This document shows positions 1-9,178 of a DNA stretch of 64,000 bases, piece after piece; the first letter of the stretch is position 1; each line of letters begins with the position of its first letter. Origin of the DNA: CAVQGZ01 sp963712175 (GTDB lineage: Bacteria; Actinomycetota; Actinomycetes; Jiangellales; Jiangellaceae). The position numbers and the translations under genes were made by a program. The notes beneath the pieces are model-generated. The model was given only the letters and a program-made list of their open reading frames with translations, made no database searches and was not told where the DNA came from. Location: assembly GCA_963712175.1 (NCBI GenBank), contig CAVQGZ010000004.1:992001-1056000 (forward strand), in the 5' to 3' direction.

Positions 1-4
1 GCAC

Positions 5-2269
5 GTGACCGACACAGCGACGCCCATCACGACCACCGAGACCGACGCCTGGCAAGGGTTCGTCGGCACCCAGTGGAAGATCACCATCGACGTCCGCGAC
101 TTCATCCAGGCCAACTACGAGCCGTACACCGGGGACTCCTCGTTCCTGAGCGGAGCCACCGAGCGCACGACCGGGATCTGGAGCACCCTCAGCGAGCTCA
201 TGGTGATCGAGAACCAGAAGGGCATCCTCGACGTCGACGTCCATACGCCGGCAACGATCACCAGCCACGAGCCGGGCTACATCGACAAGGACAACGAGAT
301 CATCGTCGGACTTCAGACCGACGCACCGCTGAAGCGCGCGATCATGCCCAACGGCGGGTACCGCATGGTCGAGTCGGGCCTGAAGGCCTACGGGTACGAG
401 CCCGACCCGCAGGTTCGTGAGATCTTCACGAAGTACCGCAAGACCCACAACGACGGTGTCTTCGACGCCTACACGCCCGACATCATGGCGGCGCGACGCT
501 CCGGCATCGTCACCGGGCTTCCGGACGCCTACGGTCGCGGCCGCATCATCGGCGACTACCGCCGCGTGGCTCTCTACGGAGTAGACCGCCTGCTGGAGCG
601 CAAGAAGCAAGAGAAGGACGCCCTGGCCTTCCTGCACTCCACCGACGACGTGATCCGCGACCGCGAGGAGCTGTCGGAGCAGATCAGGGCCCTGGGTGAG
701 CTCGTGGAGATGGCCGCCTCGTACGGATTCGACGTCACCCGGCCCGCGCAGGATGCTCAGGAGGCCGTCCAGTGGACCTACTTGGCCTACCTGGCTGCAG
801 TGAAGGAGCAGAACGGCGCGGCAATGTCGCTGGGCCGCGTCTCGACCTTCCTGGACGTCTACATCGAGCGCGACCTCGCCGCGGGTCGCATCACCGAGGA
901 GTTCGCCCAGGAGATCGTCGACGACTTCGTCATCAAGCTGCGCATCGTCCGCTTCCTTCGCACGCCGGAGTACGACGAGCTGTTCTCCGGCGACCCCACC
1001 TGGGTCACCGAGGCGATCGGCGGCATGGGCGAGGACGGGCGGCCGCTGGTCACCAAGACGTCCTTCCGCTTCCTGCAGACCCTGTACAACCTCGGCCCTG
1101 CCCCGGAGCCCAACCTCACGGTCTTCTGGTCGCCCGGACCTGCCGCAGGGCTTCAAGGACTTCTCGGCCAAGGTCTCCATCGACACCTCGTCCATCCAGT
1201 ACGAGAACGACGAGCTCATGCGGCCCCGGTTCGGCGACGACACCGCGATCGCCTGCTGCGTGTCCGCGATGCCGGTGGGCAAGCAGATGCAGTTCTTCGG
1301 TGCGCGCGTGAACCTGGCCAAGGCGCTGCTGTACGCCCTCAACGGCGGACGCGACGAGATCACCGGCAACAGATCGCCGACGTCGGAGACCCGGTCACCG
1401 GGGACGTCCTCGACTTCGACGAGGTCGTCGAGAAGCTCGACGAGACCATGGAGTGGCTGGCGCAGACCTACGTCAACGCACTGAACGTCATCCACTACAT
1501 GCACGACAAGTACTCCTACGAGCGCATCGAGATGGCACTGCACGACTACGCGCCGGCCCGGACGCTGGCGTGCGGTATCGCCGGACTGTCCGTGCTGGCG
1601 GACTAGCCTCTCGGCCATCAAGTACGCGACCGTCAAGCCGGTCCGTGACGAGACCGGGCTGATCGTCGACTTCGAGACCGAGGGCGACTTCCCGTGCTTC
1701 GGCAACAACGACGACGAGGTCGACCAGATCGCCGTGCGCATCGTCGAGGGCTTCATGGACAAGGTGCGCAAGCACCCGGCCTACCGCAACGCCAAGCACA
1801 CCCAGTCGGTGCTGACCATCACGTCCAACGTCGTCTACGGCAAGAAGACCGGCAACACTCCGGACGGTCGTCGCAAGGGCGAGCCCTTCGCCCCCGGCGC
1901 CAACCCCATGCACGGCCGCGACAAGAAGGGACTGGTGGCTGCCGCTCTCTCGGTCGCAAAGCTGCCGTACGAGGACTCCGAGGACGGCATCTCGCTCACC
2001 GCGTCGCTCGATGCCCAGCGTGCTGGGCAAGACAGATGCAGGAGAAGGTCGCCACCATGGTGGGGATCATGGACGGCTACATGTCAGCCGAGGGCTTCCA
2101 CATGAACGTCAACGTCCTCAACCGAGACACCCTCCTGGACGCCATGGAGCACCCGGAGAACTACCCGCAGCTGACGATCCGGGTCTCTGGCTACGCCGTG
2201 AACTTCGTGCGCCTGACCAAGGCGCAGCAGAAGGACGTCATCAACAGGACGTTCCACATGAACCTCTAG
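5..2269 (+). pseudogene. pflB: Formate C-acetyltransferase (pyruvate formate-lyase), frameshifted
   Basis: Pyruvate formate-lyase splits pyruvate plus CoA into acetyl-CoA and formate in anaerobic fermentation. The protein can be followed from a GTG at 5 to the stop at 2269, but only by changing frame. The active-site Cys-Cys pair (context IACCVSAMPVGKQ) is at 1254-1259 and the glycyl-radical loop RVSGYA is near 2180-2197 with the Gly codon at 2189-2191. Reading frame changes at about 1131 (extra C), 1369 (missing C), 1605 (extra T, giving an early TAG) and at least twice between 2000 and 2045. Residues on both sides of each break still match PflB closely, so the damage is recent or is sequence error. 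pflA follows 10 bases downstream. Confidence 0.9.
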
Positions 2270-2279
2270 AAGGGGCTGC

Positions 2280-3116
2280 ATGCCAGAGAACGACCTTCCG
2301 CTCGTCGAGATGAAGGATCTCGACGCCCGCATCCACCAGCCTGCGTCCTTCCTCGACCACGAGGACGCGCCTGCCGCCGACGGCTCGGTCAGGGGCTACA
2401 TCCACTCGACCGAGACGGTCGGGTCGGTCAATGGCCCCGGCGTGCGCTACACGATCTACCTGTCGGGCTGCCCGCTGCGCTGCCTGTACTGCCACAACCC
2501 CGACACGTGGAACATGAGGATGGGCGAGCACGTCGATGTCGAGACCGTCCTCGGCGACATCGGCAAGTACGCCCGGTTCATCTCCGTCTCCGGTGGAGGG
2601 CTCACGATCTCCGGGGGCGAACCGCTGCTGCAGCCACGGTTCGTCACCGAGATCTTCAAGGGAGTCAAGGAACGCTTCGGGATGCACACGGCGCTCGACA
2701 CGGCGGGCTCGCTCGGTGAGCGAGCGCCTGACGAGCTCTGGACGCCACGGACCTCGTCCTGCTGGACATCAAGTCGGGCAAGCCGGAGACCTACCGCAAG
2801 CTGACGTCGTGGGAGCTGCAGCCCACCCTCGACTTCGCTCATCGCGTGTCCGACTACGGGACGCGTATCTGGCTGCGCTACGTGCTCGTCCCCGGGGTGA
2901 CCGACGACCCCGACAACATCGCGGCGGTCGCGGACTTCGTGGCGACGCTGCGACACCATCGACCGCGTCGAGATCAGTCCGTACCACGACTTCGGCGAGC
3001 AGAAGTACGAGGCACTCGACTGGGACTACCCGCTCGCGGGGGTCCAGCCGCCGTCCAAGGCGGCGGTGAAGGCCGCCGGGGACATCTTTCGCGACCGTGG
3101 GTTGCTGGTGATGTAG
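2280..3116 (+). pseudogene. pflA: Pyruvate formate-lyase activating enzyme, frameshifted
   Basis: Radical SAM activase that installs the glycyl radical on PflB. The first part carries the radical SAM cluster motif CPLRCLYC (CX3CX2C, about residues 62-69) after GYIHSTETVGSVNGPG, followed by a GGGLTISGGEP motif. The frame breaks near 2737 (one base missing in the ctc-tgg run) and again near 2952 (one extra C). The remaining sequence then reads cleanly through RVEISPYHDFGEQKYEAL to the TAG at 3114-3116. It lies directly behind pflB, the usual fermentative arrangement. Function as sequenced is doubtful unless the indels are base-calling errors. Confidence 0.88.
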
Positions 3117-3122
3117 CAGTCG

Positions 3123-3695
3123 CTATCGGCCAGGGTTGTAGATGGGCCCCCCGCCGGCGGCGTATCGCTGCAGGACGCGGGCAGCCTCGTCGGCCAGGAC
3201 GTCGCGCCGCACAGAGATGCCGCGGCACTCGAGCTGGTTCACCCAGTCCCGCGCGCGTGGGCCCTCGTCGAAGCCGATGTCGGCCGCAGCACCGCTGCCG
3301 GCTCCACACACGAGGCTGGTCACGCCCGACCACACCAGGGCACCGATGCACATGGCGCACGGCTCCACGCTCGTCACCAGCTCGAGTGCCGGCAGGCCGG
3401 CCATCCCCAGGTCATAGCTCCCGCGGACCCGTTCGGCCAGCTCGATCGCCACCATCTCGGCGTGAGCCGTGCAGTTGGCGCTGGGAAGAACGAGGTTCGC
3501 TCCCGCGGAGACCACCTGCCCGGTGGCCGCTTCCACGACTACCGCTCCGAACGGCCCGCCGGTTCCCTCAGCCACGTTGCGCTCAGCGATCCAGACCGCC
3601 AGGCGCATCCGGTCCTCGGCCGTGGCCGCAGCGCGAGGGGTGTCCAGGGCGTCGTCGAGCCAGCCCGGCAAGTCGATCTCGATCCGCCTGCTCAC
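3123..3695 (-). CDS. Nucleoside/guanine deaminase-like cytidine deaminase-fold protein
   Basis: A 190-residue zinc-dependent deaminase. The zinc site is visible as CTAHAEMVA (His plus catalytic Glu) and EPCAMCIGAL (PCxxC) about 35 residues later. The C-terminal GGPIYNPGR tail resembles actinobacterial guanine deaminases and the family may act on guanine or another purine base or nucleoside. The substrate cannot be fixed from sequence. Its ATG overlaps the stop of the upstream GNAT gene by four bases (3692-3695), so it is the last gene of a translationally coupled leftward set that starts at pspC. Confidence 0.85.
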   Translation of the reverse strand: MSRRIEIDLPGWLDDALDTPRAAATAEDRMRLAVWIAERNVAEGTGGPFGAVVVEAATGQVVSAGANLVLPSANCTAHAEMVAIELAERVRGSYDLGMAGLPALELVTSVEPCAMCIGALVWSGVTSLVCGAGSGAAADIGFDEGPRARDWVNQLECRGISVRRDVLADEAARVLQRYAAGGGPIYNPGR

Positions 3696-4183
3696 AGCAC
3701 CACCTCACGTCGATAGGTCAGCAGGTCAACTCCCGGCCGTGGCGACCAGTCGCGCTGCGGCGAGCGGACGAAGCCCATCCGCTCGTACATGCGTCGAGCG
3801 ACGGCCATTCGCGGCACCGTCGAGATGACCGTGGCGCCCGCCCCGATCTCCCTCGTGCGACACAGGCAATGCTCGACCAGGTGGCGCCCCACCCCCTGAC
3901 CCTGATAGGACGCGTCGACCGCCAGCATGCGGAACTCCGCCTCGCCGGGACGCGATACCTCCGCCCAGGCAGTGTCGGGCTCGCAGAAGGTGACGGTGCC
4001 CACCACCACGCCACTGAGGCGTGCCACGACGAGCTCGGCCTGCTGCGCTCGCGCGGGCGCGTCCTGCATCTGTGCGACGTAGGGGTTGTCGGCCAGGATG
4101 AATCCACCGTCCACATACGTCTCGACCACCAGCGTCCCGACCCGGGCGAGCTCCTCCGGCCGGGCCGTGCCCACCTCGATCAC
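3692..4183 (-). CDS. GNAT family N-acetyltransferase
   Basis: A 163-residue single-domain acetyltransferase. The acetyl-CoA binding motif A appears as RMLAVDASYQGQGVGRHLVEH (the QGQGVG loop) around residues 88-107, and the C-terminal YERMGFVRSP strand fits the GNAT fold. The acceptor is unknown. It is coupled by four-base overlaps to both neighbours: amidohydrolase upstream (4180-4183) and deaminase downstream (3692-3695). This suggests a shared transcript rather than a shared reaction. Confidence 0.82.
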   Translation of the reverse strand: MIEVGTARPEELARVGTLVVETYVDGGFILADNPYVAQMQDAPARAQQAELVVARLSGVVVGTVTFCEPDTAWAEVSRPGEAEFRMLAVDASYQGQGVGRHLVEHCLCRTREIGAGATVISTVPRMAVARRMYERMGFVRSPQRDWSPRPGVDLLTYRREVVL

Positions 4184-5087
4184 GCCGCCTCCCCCAGCAG
4201 GCGTGCAGCGTTGCCCCGCAGGACGGCGCGCATCCAGTCGTCGTCCATCCCCAGCCGGGTGAGCGAGTCGACGGCGTGCGCGTAGGCGTAGGGGATGCTC
4301 GGGAAGTCACTGCCGAAGAGCACCCGGTCCCCCAGGTCGGCCAGCCGGGCGAGCTCGTCGTCGGTCACGGGGCTGATCTCGTTCATGAAGTCGGTGAACG
4401 ACATCGTCGTGTCGAGGTAGGTGTGCTCGCGCCGTTCGACGAGGTCGAGGAACTGGCTGGTCTCCGGTGCCCCGAGATGCGCGATCACCACGACGAGCCC
4501 CGGGTGGCGGTCCAGGACCGCGCCGATCTGCTCCACCCCGGTGTGCGGTCCTGGCACCGGACCGGAGCCCGGCATGCACCACGACTGGGATCCGTGCATC
4601 ACTGAGCAGACCCCACACGGCGTCCAGCACCGGCTCGCGCGGGTCGAAGTCCCCGACCTGCAGGTGGACCTTCCCGACCCGAGCCCCGTCGGCGAGTGCC
4701 TGCTGGACGTAGCTGGGTGCCGTCGGTTCCGGGTAGAACGTCAGCGTCGCCAAGACGTCCGGGTGCTGCGCGGCGAGCTCGAGCGAGTGGCGGCAGAGGC
4801 TCTGCGCCATCCCTGCCTTGTGGGCGTAGGGCATCGTGGAGAAACGCCGTACTCCCATCGTGCGCAGGTGGTCGATCAGGTCCTGGACCCGCCAGCGGTA
4901 CCGGATCGGCCACGGCCGTCCCAGCAGCGGTCCAGCGCTGTCGAAGTACTGCCACACCCGCTGCTGCAGCCGCTCGGGCAGCAGGTGGACGTGGAGGTCG
5001 ATCATGCCGTCCAGACCCAGACGCGGCCAGCGTCGCAGGCACTCCCTCGTCCTGCGGTGGTGGGTCGAGAGCGTCGAAGGTCGTCAC
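4180..5087 (-). pseudogene. Amidohydrolase-family (TIM-barrel) metal-dependent hydrolase, frameshifted
   Basis: An amidohydrolase_2 type protein: the metal-binding start LGLDGMIDLHVHLLPERL (HxH) and a later VVVIAHLGAPE and LFGSDFPSIPY (metal-ligand Asp region) are all visible. They are not in one frame. The frame changes near 4572 where one G is extra (VVVHAG, then SGPVPGPH). A second change is likely near 5047, because the best start, a GTG at 5087 overlapping the upstream stop as GTGA, reads MTTFDALDPPPQDEG and then must switch to reach RRWPRLGLDGM. The substrate is unknown. Decay or sequence error are both possible. Confidence 0.78.
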
Positions 5088-5596
5088 AGCTTGTAGCCGA
5101 TGACGCGGAGCAGCTCGCGTCGGTCGGCCACGTCGTCGTCGGTCTCGACGCCCAGTGGAGGGCCCCCGTCGATCACCCCGACGATCCCGCGCCCCTGCTC
5201 GGTCGCCGCCACGATGACCTCGACGGGGTTGGCGGTCGCGCAGAAGATGGCGCAGACCTCGGGCACGGACGCAACGGTGTTCAGGACGTTGAGCGGGTAG
5301 CCGTGGTCGAGGAACACCACGAAGGAGTGGCCGGCTCCGACTGCCAGCGCGTTGCGGACGGCCAGGTCCACCAGCGCTTCGTCGTTGCCCGAGCGTCGCA
5401 CGAGCCGCGGGCCGGAGGCCTCGCAGAACGCGATACCGAACCGAAGGCTCGGGCTCGTGCCGACCAGCGCCTCATGGAGGTCGTCCACCGTCTTGATGAA
5501 GTGGGACTGCCCGATGATCACGTTGAGGTCGTCGGGCTTGGTGAGGGCAACGGTCTCGAAGCTCAGGCCCAGGGCTCGTCCGGCATCAGCAGCCAT
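5084..5596 (-). CDS. Adenosine-specific kinase (PF04008-type)
   Basis: A 170-residue protein matching the adenosine-specific kinase family first described in archaea. Hallmarks are LNVIIGQSHFIKTVDDLHEAL (about 24-44), FGIAFCEASGPRLVR, NALAVGAGHSFVVFL and EVCAIFCATANPVEVIVA, plus QGRGIVGVIDG near the end. The family is small, lacks the PfkB fold of ordinary adenosine kinases, and its cellular role is poorly known. The ATG at 5596 overlaps the end of pspC by 34 bases; a start a few codons later is possible. Its stop overlaps the amidohydrolase GTG. A purine deaminase sits in the same coupled gene set. Confidence 0.85.
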   Translation of the reverse strand: MAADAGRALGLSFETVALTKPDDLNVIIGQSHFIKTVDDLHEALVGTSPSLRFGIAFCEASGPRLVRRSGNDEALVDLAVRNALAVGAGHSFVVFLDHGYPLNVLNTVASVPEVCAIFCATANPVEVIVAATEQGRGIVGVIDGGPPLGVETDDDVADRRELLRVIGYKL

Positions 5597-5766
5597 AGGG
5601 CCAAGTACACCAGCACCTGGGGCCCGGGCAGCAGCAGGGACAGCACGAACAGCAGCCGCACCGTCGTCGCCGACAGGCCGTAGCGCTGCGCGATCCCCGC
5701 GCAGACGCCGGCGATCATGCGGTCGTTGCGGGGGCGGACCAGACCGTTGAGCTGTGTCGTCGTCAT
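5563..5766 (-). CDS. PspC domain protein, small membrane protein
   Basis: A 67-residue protein with one PspC domain. The RNDRMIAGVCAGIAQRYGLSATTVRLLF motif spans residues 13-40 and runs into a hydrophobic segment LSLLLPGPQVLVYLALWLLMP. Its likely role is as a small membrane-bound stress-response protein. The open frame continues upstream opposite the acyl-CoA dehydrogenase, but the ATG at 5766 starts the conserved domain and leaves a normal divergent intergenic region of 87 bases. It appears to be the first gene of the leftward set. Confidence 0.85.
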   Translation of the reverse strand: MTTTQLNGLVRPRNDRMIAGVCAGIAQRYGLSATTVRLLFVLSLLLPGPQVLVYLALWLLMPDEPWA

Positions 5767-5853
5767 GGTTCGACGGTATGTCGCGAACCTGGCGCTGCCA
5801 TCGGGGAGAACCCTTGGTACGACCCTGAGACGGACCCTGGCACCCTGGGAGCG

Positions 5854-6993
5854 ATGGACGACGCCTTCCACACCCCTGAGCGGCGAGCCCTGGCCGAGAC
5901 CGTTCACACGTTCATGACCCGAGAGGTGCTCCCACACCTCGACCGCTGGGAGGACGGCGGACGGATTCCGCGTGGGCTGCATCGCACGGCAGCCGAGATC
6001 GGCCTGCTCGGGGTTGGTTTCGACGAGTCGGTGGGGGGCAGTGGTGGGGATGCGATCGACTCTGCGGTCGTCACCGAGCAGATCCTGCTCTCGGGCGGCT
6101 CCGGCGGTCTCGTGGCGGGGCTTCTCACCCACGGAATCGCCTTGCCCCACCTCGTTGCCGCCGGCGACGCCGACCAGATCGAGAGGTTCGTTCGCCCGGT
6201 GCTGGCGGGCCGGCTCATTGCCTCGTTGGCGGTCACTGAGCCCGACGGCGGCTCCGACGTCGCCAACCTCCGCACGCACGCCGTTCGGGCGGGCGAGCAC
6301 TACGTGCTCAACGGGGCGAAGACCTACATCACCTCCGGTATGCGTGCTGACTTCTTCACCGCCCTGGTGCGGACGGGACCGGCCGGGTACGCCGGGCTGT
6401 CGTTGCTCGTCGTCCCGGCCGAATCCCCCGGTGTGTCGCGCCGCGACTTGCCCAAGATGGGATGGCACTGCTCGGACACCGCAGAGATCGCCTTCACCGA
6501 CGTCCGAGTCCCTGTCGCCCATCTGATCGGCGCCGAGGGGTCCGGATTCGCCCAAGTCGCCACGCAGTTCGTCGGCGAGCGCCTCGCGCTTGCCGTCCAG
6601 GCCTACGCCACCGCACAACGCTGCCTCGACCTCACCCGAGACTGGGTCCGTTCTCGGGAGACGTTCGGCCGTCCGCTGGCCTCCCGGCAGCTGGTGCGCC
6701 ACCGGATGGTGGAGATGCACCGCCAGATCGAGGTGGCCCGCACCTATGCCCACGAGGTGCTTCGCCGCCACGCCGCGGGCGAGGACGTCGTGGCACAGGC
6801 GGCGATGGCGAAGAACACGGCGGTCGCGGCCTGCGAGCACGTCGTTGACGAGGCCGTCCAGCTCTTCGGTGGGCTCGGCTACATGCGCGGCACGGAGGTG
6901 GAGCGGCACTACCGCGACGCGCGCATCCTCGGGATCGGCGGTGGTGCCACCGAGGTCATGACCGAGCTGGTCGCCGCTCGCCTCGGATGGTGA
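5854..6993 (+). CDS. Acyl-CoA dehydrogenase
   Basis: A 379-residue flavoprotein of the usual family length that oxidises acyl-CoA at the alpha-beta bond. FAD and substrate motifs are LAVTEPDGGSDVANLRT (about 128-144), YVLNGAKTYITSG, and the C-terminal QLFGGLGYMRGTEVERHYRDARI. The stretch GIGGGATEVM has Gly where medium-chain enzymes carry the catalytic Glu, so the base may be on the other helix as in isovaleryl-CoA-type enzymes (GERLALA region). The chain-length range is not readable. Its 3' end overlaps the convergent GH65 gene by 38 bases. Confidence 0.9.
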   Translation: MDDAFHTPERRALAETVHTFMTREVLPHLDRWEDGGRIPRGLHRTAAEIGLLGVGFDESVGGSGGDAIDSAVVTEQILLSGGSGGLVAGLLTHGIALPHLVAAGDADQIERFVRPVLAGRLIASLAVTEPDGGSDVANLRTHAVRAGEHYVLNGAKTYITSGMRADFFTALVRTGPAGYAGLSLLVVPAESPGVSRRDLPKMGWHCSDTAEIAFTDVRVPVAHLIGAEGSGFAQVATQFVGERLALAVQAYATAQRCLDLTRDWVRSRETFGRPLASRQLVRHRMVEMHRQIEVARTYAHEVLRRHAAGEDVVAQAAMAKNTAVAACEHVVDEAVQLFGGLGYMRGTEVERHYRDARILGIGGGATEVMTELVAARLGW

Positions 6994-9178
6994 CGTCGAT
7001 CGGCTCCCCCGCGAGCAGCTCGACGTCGACGTCCTCCTGGGTGACCCTCACCCGCAGGGAGCGACCGCGGAAGGCAACGGGATAGGTCAACGACGACCAC
7101 TCGGTCGGCAGGGACGGGTCGACGACCAGATCGCCGTCCACGACGGATAGCCCACCGAACCCCTGAACTGCGAGCTGGTAGGCCCCGGCACAGGCCGCAG
7201 TGTGGATACCACCGATGAAGGTCCCGCCGACCACGGCGTGGGCCGTCGTCAGCAGGTCCACCGTGGCCGTCGCGCGAAAGTGCTCCATGGCCATCGTGAG
7301 GTCCCCGACCCGGATCGCGACGAGGCCGAAGGGCGGGTGGCTCAACGTCGACCCGTGAGCGCAGCGGGGCTCGTAGTACCGGTAGTTGGCCGCTACGACG
7401 TCGTCGTCGAACTCCGGTGCGTGCTGCCAGAGCAGGACTGGGACGTCGGCCTGCTTCGACACCTGGGTACGCACCGCGATGCCGTTCGGCCAGCCCCAGT
7501 ACTCCTGAGGGTTCAGAAGCCGCGTGCGCAGCTCCTCCGGGGAGACGTCCTCGAGCTCGAAGAAGCCGGCAAACTGCTCGATCAGCCCCGTGTCCGGGTC
7601 CGGCCGCGGCACGTAGAGGTGGTCGCGGACGCGCGCCCAGGCCGGCACCTCGTCGGGGTCCAGACCGATGGCCCCCGCAAGCTCGGCCAGCCGGTCGGGG
7701 TCGTGCTCGGCCATCCAGCGATGCGCGCGTACGGCGACGTCCAGGGCTGCGCGCACCTGATAGGCGGTGAAGGCGTTGTCGTCGACGTTCTCGTGCCACT
7801 CATCGGGTCCGAGCAGCCGAATGCAGTGGTACGTCCCGTGCCGCTCGTCGAGCAGCACCCGCGAGCGCAGGAAGCGCGCGACCTCGAAGGCGACCTCGGC
7901 GCCGTGCTCGACCATGAATGCATGGTCGGCGGTGACCTGCACGTACTGGTCGATGGCCGTGACGATGTCGGGCGAGATGTGGATCTGCCAGAGGTTGAAG
8001 TGGTTGCGGATAGGCCTGCCGGTCAGCACGTCGGCGAAGAACACGTCCGGGCACAGCTCGTCCCCGGTGTCTGCGGACATCCAGGCGTAGAACGCTCCCT
8101 CGTAGCCGTGCCTGGCGGCCTTGCGCCGGGCACCGTCCAGCGTCTTGTGGCGGTAGACGAGGAGCCGGCGGGCGATCTCGGGCTCGGTGAACAGGAACGC
8201 CGGCAGGTTGTACACCTCCTGGTCCCAGAAGGCGGCACCCTGGTAGGCCTGGCACGACAGCCCCCGGGCACCGATGGGTAGGTGGTCGGTGTGCGCTGGT
8301 GTCGCGATCCTGTTGTGGTAGGCGCAGAAACGCAGGGACGCCTGGTCGACCGGGGAGTCGCCGATCTCCACGTCCATCAGCGACCAGACACGTGCCCACT
8401 CCTGGGCGCTCGTCGCCGCCACGGCCTCGTAGCCTGCTGCCGCCGCGCTGCCCACCGATGCAAGGGCGCGCTCGCGGGGGCTGGCGGTGTCGTTGGACGA
8501 GTAGACCGCAGCCGTCGTCTCGACCACCAGCGGCGTGTCGGGCGTGACGCTGACCCGGCCGCTCGGGGCTGCCTCACGGGCAACAACGACCGTCGTGCCG
8601 CACTCCACCGTGTGCCCGGACGCGACCTGCGTGATGCCCTCGTGCACCACGTCCATATCGGCGAAGTGCTCACCGTTCAGGCTCCACAACCTCGTGTCGA
8701 TGTCGGTGTTGACGTCGACCTCGACGGGCCGATCGCTCGAGAGCTCCCAGCGTTGCGCGATCAGGTGCAGATCGGCCATGGACGCGACCCGCCTCACCCG
8801 GACGTCGACCGTCGCCGCCCCTACGCGCTGCCGGAACCGCAGCAGCAGCTCGGCGCTCGACATGGTCAACGACGTCTCGACCCGCTCGGCACGAGACACG
8901 CCGACCTGCACGCCGTCGACTGTGGCCGCGACTCGCAGCGGGTTGGGGACGGTGCACAGCTCGCGCCATCGGCCGTCCGCAATGTCGTAGGTGTCGGTGA
9001 CGACGAGGGCGACGTAGTCGTCCGCGCCTTGCTCTGGAGATGTCCCTCGATAGCCGAGATAGCCGTTGCCGACCATGGCGTTCGACCCCACGGCGAGGGC
9101 ACGTTCCGGCTCCCACCCGGTCTCCACCAACGTCCAGCCGTCCTCGGAGCAGGTCAGCGTGTCATTCAGCCGGTGCAT
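6956..9178 (-). CDS. Glycoside hydrolase family 65 protein (disaccharide phosphorylase or hydrolase)
   Basis: A 740-residue GH65 enzyme (maltose, trehalose or kojibiose phosphorylase family). The N-terminal MVGNGYLGYRGTSPEQG is typical, as are NLPAFLFTEPEIARRLLVYRH and the catalytic-acid stretch LLGPDEWHENVDDNAFTAYQ, where the Glu after DEWH is the expected general acid. A phosphate-binding HGSTLSHPPFG segment is present. Which glucobiose it cleaves cannot be told. It overlaps the upstream SulP gene by 17 bases and is the third gene of a SulP-SulP-GH65 operon, an unusual pairing. Confidence 0.9.
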   Translation of the reverse strand: MHRLNDTLTCSEDGWTLVETGWEPERALAVGSNAMVGNGYLGYRGTSPEQGADDYVALVVTDTYDIADGRWRELCTVPNPLRVAATVDGVQVGVSRAERVETSLTMSSAELLLRFRQRVGAATVDVRVRRVASMADLHLIAQRWELSSDRPVEVDVNTDIDTRLWSLNGEHFADMDVVHEGITQVASGHTVECGTTVVVAREAAPSGRVSVTPDTPLVVETTAAVYSSNDTASPRERALASVGSAAAAGYEAVAATSAQEWARVWSLMDVEIGDSPVDQASLRFCAYHNRIATPAHTDHLPIGARGLSCQAYQGAAFWDQEVYNLPAFLFTEPEIARRLLVYRHKTLDGARRKAARHGYEGAFYAWMSADTGDELCPDVFFADVLTGRPIRNHFNLWQIHISPDIVTAIDQYVQVTADHAFMVEHGAEVAFEVARFLRSRVLLDERHGTYHCIRLLGPDEWHENVDDNAFTAYQVRAALDVAVRAHRWMAEHDPDRLAELAGAIGLDPDEVPAWARVRDHLYVPRPDPDTGLIEQFAGFFELEDVSPEELRTRLLNPQEYWGWPNGIAVRTQVSKQADVPVLLWQHAPEFDDDVVAANYRYYEPRCAHGSTLSHPPFGLVAIRVGDLTMAMEHFRATATVDLLTTAHAVVGGTFIGGIHTAACAGAYQLAVQGFGGLSVVDGDLVVDPSLPTEWSSLTYPVAFRGRSLRVRVTQEDVDVELLAGEPIDVTIRGERRPARS

